DNA of 7,857 bases from Candidatus Hodarchaeota archaeon (lineage in GTDB: Archaea > Asgardarchaeota > Heimdallarchaeia > Hodarchaeales > Hodarchaeaceae), in NCBI GenBank assembly GCA_016840305.1, contig JAEOSP010000599.1, positions 1 through 7,857 of the forward strand, given 5' to 3'. The position numbers were made by a program, and so were the translations under genes. Position 1 is the stretch's first letter. Every line of letters starts with the position of its first letter. The notes beneath the pieces are model-generated. The model worked only from the letters and a program-made list of their open reading frames with translations, ran no database searches and was not told the DNA's origin. Shown one piece after another: positions 4,568 to 7,857 of this stretch.

Positions 4568-6463
4568 ATGCAATTATTACTTATACACTCGCATGGATTT
4601 GAATGGAAGGTTACTGAAAAGGCAATATCGGATGCTGAATCATCAAAAGACGTAAGTTTAAATTATAAAACATCGGATTCTGTATTGATAACATTTATTT
4701 CGGTTGAAGAGCCAGACATATCTGATATAAATCATATTGTTGAACATGCAGGTATGGAAATTCAAGCAGCTCTGAAGGATGTTGGTGAAAAAAATTTAAT
4801 TCTCTACCCCTGGGTTCATTTAGCAAAAACGACCCCAGCTAATCCCAATGCTGCTTTATCTTCCATGAAAAAGTTAGAAAATCATTTACGAACAAATTCT
4901 GAAGATCTAAATATCATTCGTGCACCTTTTGGATATTATAAAGGATTCACACTCAATTGTAAAGGACACGCTCTTGCAGAAAGATCAAAAGAAATAATTG
5001 GACGAAGTGATAGTATACCTTTAGAAAAATCTGCAGAAGTAACAGAAGCTCTTACTGCAGAAGAAGCAGCTCGGTCAACATTTTATATTCTTAATGACAA
5101 AGGTGAAAAGGTTCCTTTCGAGGACTATAAATTTAAAGGGAACAAGGATCTTCAATCTTTTGTTAAATACGAAACTGCAAAAGATCGGACGGTAAGTTCA
5201 GCACCAAAACATGTAGATATTATGAAAAAGCTGGAGCTCGTTGATTATGAGAAAGGCAGTGATCCAGGTAACTTTCGCATTCTTCCAAGAGGATTCATTG
5301 TTAAAAGATTAATTGAAGATCATGTAAATAACATGGCTACCGAATATGGTGCAATGATTGTTGAAACACCTCTTATGTATTCATACGAACACCCTTCATT
5401 GAAGAAATATCTCGAAAGGTTCCCAGCAAGACAATATGTAGTTCAATCAGGAAACAAAAACTACTTTCTAAGATTTGCTGCATGTTTTGGTCAATTTCTC
5501 GTCATGTCTGATGCAATTATCAGTTATCGACAACTCCCACTAAAAATATTCGAGATGGCAAAGTCTTTTAGAAGAGAACAACGAGGAGAACTAGCTGGGA
5601 TACGAAGACTTCGTGCATTCACAATGCCTGACTTACATACTGCGGTAACTGATGTAAATATGGCTAAAAAGGAGTTTGAAACACAATTTCACCTTGCTTC
5701 TGAATACATGAAAGATATTGACATAATATATGAAACAGCCTTTCGAATGACAACAAAATTCTATCAAGAAAATAAGGATTGGATCCTTTCTTTAGTTAAA
5801 AAACTCAAAAAACCTATTTTACTAGAACTATTTGAAACTAGATATGCATATTTTATCCTGAAGTTTGAGTTTAACGTGGTTGATGAACAGAAAAAAGCAG
5901 CAGCATTATCAACTGTTCAAATTGACGTAGAGAATTCTGAACGGTTTAATATAACGTATGTGAATTCTGATGGTGAAGAAGTTTATCCACTTTTGATGCA
6001 TTGTTCCTTATCGGGATCCACTGAGCGTGTAATTTATGGAATAATTGAAGATCAGTTGAAACGTTCCTTAAAAGGCGAAAAACCACAATTTCCTTTATGG
6101 CTCTCTCCAGCACAAGTAAGAATCCTTCCGATATCAGAAAAATTTATTAAATACTCTAAAACTGTTGCTAATGAACTGGAAAAAGATAATATAAGAGTAG
6201 AGATTGATGATAGGGATATATCTTTAGGAAAGAAAATTAGAGCTGCTGAAAAACTATGGACTCCAATCATACTTGTTTTGGGAGAGAAAGAGGAAACAGA
6301 AAAGAAAGTTAATGCCCGTTACCGCTTTAATAATACTCAAGAATATCAAACAGTGAAGGAAATTCGTAAATTTATCAAGAGCAATGTAAAAGGGAAACCA
6401 ACTTATATCAGAGCTTTTCCAATGTGTGTTTCACAGCAACCAATTTTCTCTCGTATTGTCTAA
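4568..6463 (+). CDS. thrS: Threonyl-tRNA synthetase, archaeal type with N-terminal editing domain
   Basis: This 631-residue class II enzyme charges tRNA-Thr. Residues 1 to about 145 are the archaea-specific, D-aminoacyl-tRNA-deacylase-like editing domain that removes mischarged serine. H84 in YPWVHLA and Y124-K125 in GYYKGF correspond to the known editing residues of the Pyrococcus enzyme, with E138 in the following helix. The catalytic core runs from about 235 to 500. Motif 2 is SFRREQRGELAGIRRLRAF (333-351) and motif 3 is GSTERV (483-488). The zinc that selects threonine would be held by C306 (AACFGQF), H357 (MPDLHT) and H478 (LMHCS), all present. The anticodon-binding domain starts near 510 (LWLSPAQVRILPI) and ends at the C-terminus with a PIF motif. 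The length and order are normal for archaea. The ATG at 4568 follows a weak GGACGGT. Nearby cgi121 acts on the same class of tRNAs. Confidence 0.97.
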   Translation: MQLLLIHSHGFEWKVTEKAISDAESSKDVSLNYKTSDSVLITFISVEEPDISDINHIVEHAGMEIQAALKDVGEKNLILYPWVHLAKTTPANPNAALSSMKKLENHLRTNSEDLNIIRAPFGYYKGFTLNCKGHALAERSKEIIGRSDSIPLEKSAEVTEALTAEEAARSTFYILNDKGEKVPFEDYKFKGNKDLQSFVKYETAKDRTVSSAPKHVDIMKKLELVDYEKGSDPGNFRILPRGFIVKRLIEDHVNNMATEYGAMIVETPLMYSYEHPSLKKYLERFPARQYVVQSGNKNYFLRFAACFGQFLVMSDAIISYRQLPLKIFEMAKSFRREQRGELAGIRRLRAFTMPDLHTAVTDVNMAKKEFETQFHLASEYMKDIDIIYETAFRMTTKFYQENKDWILSLVKKLKKPILLELFETRYAYFILKFEFNVVDEQKKAAALSTVQIDVENSERFNITYVNSDGEEVYPLLMHCSLSGSTERVIYGIIEDQLKRSLKGEKPQFPLWLSPAQVRILPISEKFIKYSKTVANELEKDNIRVEIDDRDISLGKKIRAAEKLWTPIILVLGEKEETEKKVNARYRFNNTQEYQTVKEIRKFIKSNVKGKPTYIRAFPMCVSQQPIFSRIV

Positions 6464-6557
6464 TATCAGCAGTGACAAAATGATAGGATCAATTTCAGCA
6501 AACCAAGTTGAATTCGTTAGATTCGCATATCTCTCTCTCTAACATCTTTAAAAGGGA

Positions 6558-6589
6558 ATAATTAATTTAGTCATATGTAAAGTAATTAT
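6558..6589. repeat. AT-rich 12-bp inverted repeat
   Basis: Arms ATAATTAATTTA (6558-6569) and TAAAGTAATTAT (6578-6589) pair at 11 of 12 positions around an 8-base centre, GTCATATG. A TATA-like TTTAAAA (6547-6553) lies just to the left. It could be an operator or promoter element for the RNA-like region that follows, or a weak terminator for thrS. I see nothing that decides between these. Confidence 0.35.
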
Positions 6590-6614
6590 GAACAATAGCT
6601 AATCAACTATTACA

Positions 6615-6831
6615 GACGGTTCTCCCTCGTAACAATGTTAGACGAGTTACCCGTCAAAAGTGTGGAGAAAATCGACAAAAAAGACTGAAAGCTATTGATT
6701 CAGGTTGTTCTTGGAGTTCTTGAGGTTCAAGTAATCATTCGAAAGGTGCTTCTAACGCGGAGCTGGCTTTCTCCCAATAGTGGATGTGTGACTCATCCAG
6801 TCCAGAACGTAGTTTTCCTGTGTTGTCTGAC
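6615..6831. ncRNA. Candidate structured non-coding RNA of unknown type
   Basis: Within 217 bases several helices can form. (1) GACGG 6615-6619 with CCGTC 6651-6655 encloses CTCGT 6626-6630 with ACGAG 6642-6646 and an AAC/GTT tip. (2) CTGAA 6685-6689 pairs with TTCAG 6699-6703. (3) CTTGA 6719-6723 pairs with TCAAG 6727-6731. (4) GAAAG and GCTTC (6741-6752) pair with GGAGC and CTTTC (6759-6771). (5) TGGATG 6781-6786 pairs with CATCCA 6794-6799. (6) GTCCAGA 6800-6806 pairs with TCTGAC 6826-6831, with one bulge. By eye the segment is richer in G+C than its flanks, a known sign of RNA genes in AT-rich genomes. It lacks the conserved blocks of RNase P RNA, SRP RNA, 5S rRNA and tRNA. The strand cannot be fixed from the stems; a TATA-like TTTAAAA at 6547-6553 slightly favours plus. 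Confidence 0.4.
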
Positions 6832-6942
6832 AAATTAAGTCATGTTTATTAATAATGCACAGAACTACTAAATTAATTAGTTAAGATATTCAATTCCCTC
6901 GTTTAAACCCCGTCATGTTGAATAATCTCAAATTTTCAATAT

Positions 6943-6963
6943 ACCTCCTTACAAATTTCGTAA
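6943..6963 (+). promoter_or_regulatory. Anti-Shine-Dalgarno-like motif and palindrome in the leader of the Arf-like gene
   Basis: ACCTCCTTA (6943-6951) matches the pyrimidine-rich 3' tail of 16S rRNA. It overlaps a near-perfect 15-base palindrome, TTACAAATTTCGTAA (6949-6963), that ends 32 bases before the GTPase ATG. The gene's own ribosome site is AGGT at 6986-6989, six bases before the ATG at 6996. On the minus strand the motif reads as a strong Shine-Dalgarno but no open frame follows. Regulatory meaning is uncertain. Confidence 0.3.
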
Positions 6964-6995
6964 ATTTTGAACTAAGAATAGGATTAGGTTAGAAG

Positions 6996-7544
6996 ATGCC
7001 AACAAAATTGTTTGGTCGAGAAATCGAGAATCAGATAGCTTTTGTCGGCCTTGCCAATGCAGGAAAAACAACTTTAGTAAAGCGATTGAAAGGCCATGAT
7101 GATCTGGAGACAGTTCCAACAATGGGTATGAATATCGAGACATTAAAGATTGGAGAGATGGAAGTCATGGCTGTAGACTTGGGAGGCCAATCAACATATC
7201 CTACAAGTCTCTGGGAACCCTTTGTTTCAGATGCATCAGGAATTATTTTTGTTTTTGATTCTGCAGACAGGGGAAAAGTGGAAGTAGCTGCAAAATGGCT
7301 GAAAAATGTTATTCAATGGGCACCTGAAGACTCTGCTTTTTTATTTTTAGCAAACAAGCAAGATCTCAAGGAAGCTATGTCTTTAGATAATATAATAAAA
7401 ACCCTAGAACTAGAATCCGAGATGTCGGAACGACCACGAACGTTTGGAGTTTATCCTTGCTCAGCTCTTACTGGAGAAGGTGTTGATGAGCCTTGGAAAT
7501 GGATGAGCGAAAGGTTTCGGAGTAGAATGTTACATAAAGGTTAA
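6996..7544 (+). CDS. Arf/Sar-like small GTPase
   Basis: The 182-residue protein is a complete Arf-family-type GTPase. G1 is GLANAGKT (18-25), the switch I threonine T42 lies in PTMGMNIE, G3 is DLGGQ (61-65) with the catalytic glutamine Q65 present, G4 is NKQD (120-123) and G5 is CSAL (155-158). The PTxGxN and DxGGQ signatures separate Arf/Sar/Arl proteins from Ras and Rab. Arf proteins in eukaryotes recruit coats and effectors to membranes; the role in Asgard archaea is not established. Unlike canonical Arf, there is no Gly2 for myristoylation (Met-Pro start) and little room for an N-terminal amphipathic helix. The C-terminus, MLHKG, has no prenylation cysteine. AGGT six bases upstream supports this ATG. 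The next gene, a second Arf-like GTPase, begins 13 bases downstream, so the two are surely co-transcribed. Confidence 0.93.
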   Translation: MPTKLFGREIENQIAFVGLANAGKTTLVKRLKGHDDLETVPTMGMNIETLKIGEMEVMAVDLGGQSTYPTSLWEPFVSDASGIIFVFDSADRGKVEVAAKWLKNVIQWAPEDSAFLFLANKQDLKEAMSLDNIIKTLELESEMSERPRTFGVYPCSALTGEGVDEPWKWMSERFRSRMLHKG

Positions 7545-7557
7545 CGAGGTACCCGAA

Positions 7558-7857
7558 ATGAGTTTTCTTACAAAATTACGTGCCAAATTCGCAAAAGAAC
7601 GACTGACTGTGAAAATTGCCTGGTTAGGCCTTGATCACGCTGGTAAAACAACGATTGTCAAAAGAATAACATCAGGGGAATTTGATGGTAGTACATTTCG
7701 GACACTCGGTATGAATGTCGATGAGTTCAGCTCTGGAAACGTTAGGTTTATTTCTTGGGATATTGGAGGGCAGGAAGCATTTCGAGAATCGCTTTGGGAG
7801 AGCTACATGGCTGGTTCTATGGGCATTGTTTATGTTATTGACTCAAGTGACAAAAAT
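7558..7857 (+). CDS. Second Arf-like small GTPase, truncated by the window end
   Basis: One hundred codons are visible before the window ends; a full protein of about 180 residues is expected. G1 is GLDHAGKT (24-31), the switch I threonine T49 lies in FRTLGMNV, G3 is WDIGGQEAFR (67-76) with catalytic glutamine Q72, and the strand IVYVIDSSD (90-98) matches the Arf pattern. G4 and G5 lie beyond the edge. The first 16 residues (SFLTKLRAKFAKERL after Met) alternate hydrophobic and basic residues, like the amphipathic membrane helix of Arf proteins, though there is no Gly2. The proline before the switch I threonine, usual in Arf, is replaced by arginine. GAGGT at 7546-7550, seven bases upstream, is a good ribosome site. 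It lies 13 bases after the first Arf-like gene; the two proteins are clearly diverged, so any duplication is old. Confidence 0.92.
   Translation, partial: MSFLTKLRAKFAKERLTVKIAWLGLDHAGKTTIVKRITSGEFDGSTFRTLGMNVDEFSSGNVRFISWDIGGQEAFRESLWESYMAGSMGIVYVIDSSDKN

Larger units (their letters stand above)
6464..6995. other. Long non-coding spacer with inverted repeats and a candidate structured RNA
   Basis: About 530 bases separate thrS from the Arf-like pair, with no credible open frame on either strand. The stretch includes a (CT)5 run at 6531-6540, an AT-rich inverted repeat at 6558-6589, the hairpin-dense region at 6615-6831, AT-rich palindromes at 6846-6855 and 6868-6880, and the leader of the GTPase gene. 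No T-tract terminator for thrS is obvious. Confidence 0.6.

Noticed and set aside
6052..6270. 72-codon minus-strand frame inside thrS
   Set aside because: It lies over the anticodon-binding domain of an intact synthetase and has no independent support.
6531..6540. (CT)5 dinucleotide run
   Set aside because: Too short to call a functional repeat.
6778..6812. Hammerhead-like core on the minus strand (CTGGATGAG)
   Set aside because: The invariant CTGATGA is interrupted and no paired GAAA segment is placed correctly.
6615..6831. RNase P RNA, SRP RNA, 5S rRNA or tRNA
   Set aside because: The conserved P4-forming blocks of RNase P, the SRP signatures, the 5S core and a tRNA T-arm with matching acceptor stem were looked for on both strands and not found. 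TTCAAG and TTCGAA runs lack the flanking stems of a T-arm.
6910..6950. Minus-strand gene behind the AAGGAGGT-like site
   Set aside because: The candidate starts downstream on that strand meet stop codons within a few codons.

Overview
This AT-rich window most likely comes from an Asgard archaeon (Promethearchaeota). The archaeal signs are a threonyl-tRNA synthetase with the archaea-type N-terminal editing domain, a Cgi121 subunit of KEOPS and a Tan1-like THUMP protein. The Asgard sign is the density of eukaryote-like small GTPases: two Arf/Sar-like genes in tandem plus a third, divergent GTPase with an extra C-terminal domain. There are no rRNA or tRNA genes, no mobile elements and no CRISPR array. 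Phylum placement is an inference from gene content; the class cannot be called.

Layout. Bases 1-1160 hold two minus-strand membrane-protein genes: an isoprenylcysteine methyltransferase-like enzyme with an 18-bp perfect palindrome just upstream, and an unassigned four-helix protein. Bases 1161-1705 are free of convincing genes but rich in inverted repeats. Bases 1706-3164 are a plus-strand gene string: GTPase with C-terminal domain, small zinc ribbon, THUMP protein. This converges, six bases apart, on cgi121 (3171-3752, minus). A short divergent promoter region separates cgi121 from a purine-type phosphoribosyltransferase (3858-4457, plus), which is followed by thrS (4568-6463).

Bases 6464-6995 are a second long non-coding stretch. 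From about 6615 to 6831 it contains a run of hairpins that looks like an unrecognised structured RNA. It is followed by two head-to-tail Arf-like GTPases (6996-7544, and 7558 running off the window end), almost certainly co-transcribed.

Functional themes. The first is tRNA biology: ThrRS, Cgi121 (t6A synthesis, which uses threonine) and the THUMP protein. The second is small-GTPase signalling or membrane biology: three GTPases and an ICMT-like methyltransferase. Both long non-coding gaps lie directly upstream of GTPase genes. The observations most worth a second look are the candidate structured RNA at 6615-6831, the GTPase fusion with leucine at the usual catalytic-glutamine position, and the tandem Arf-like pair.
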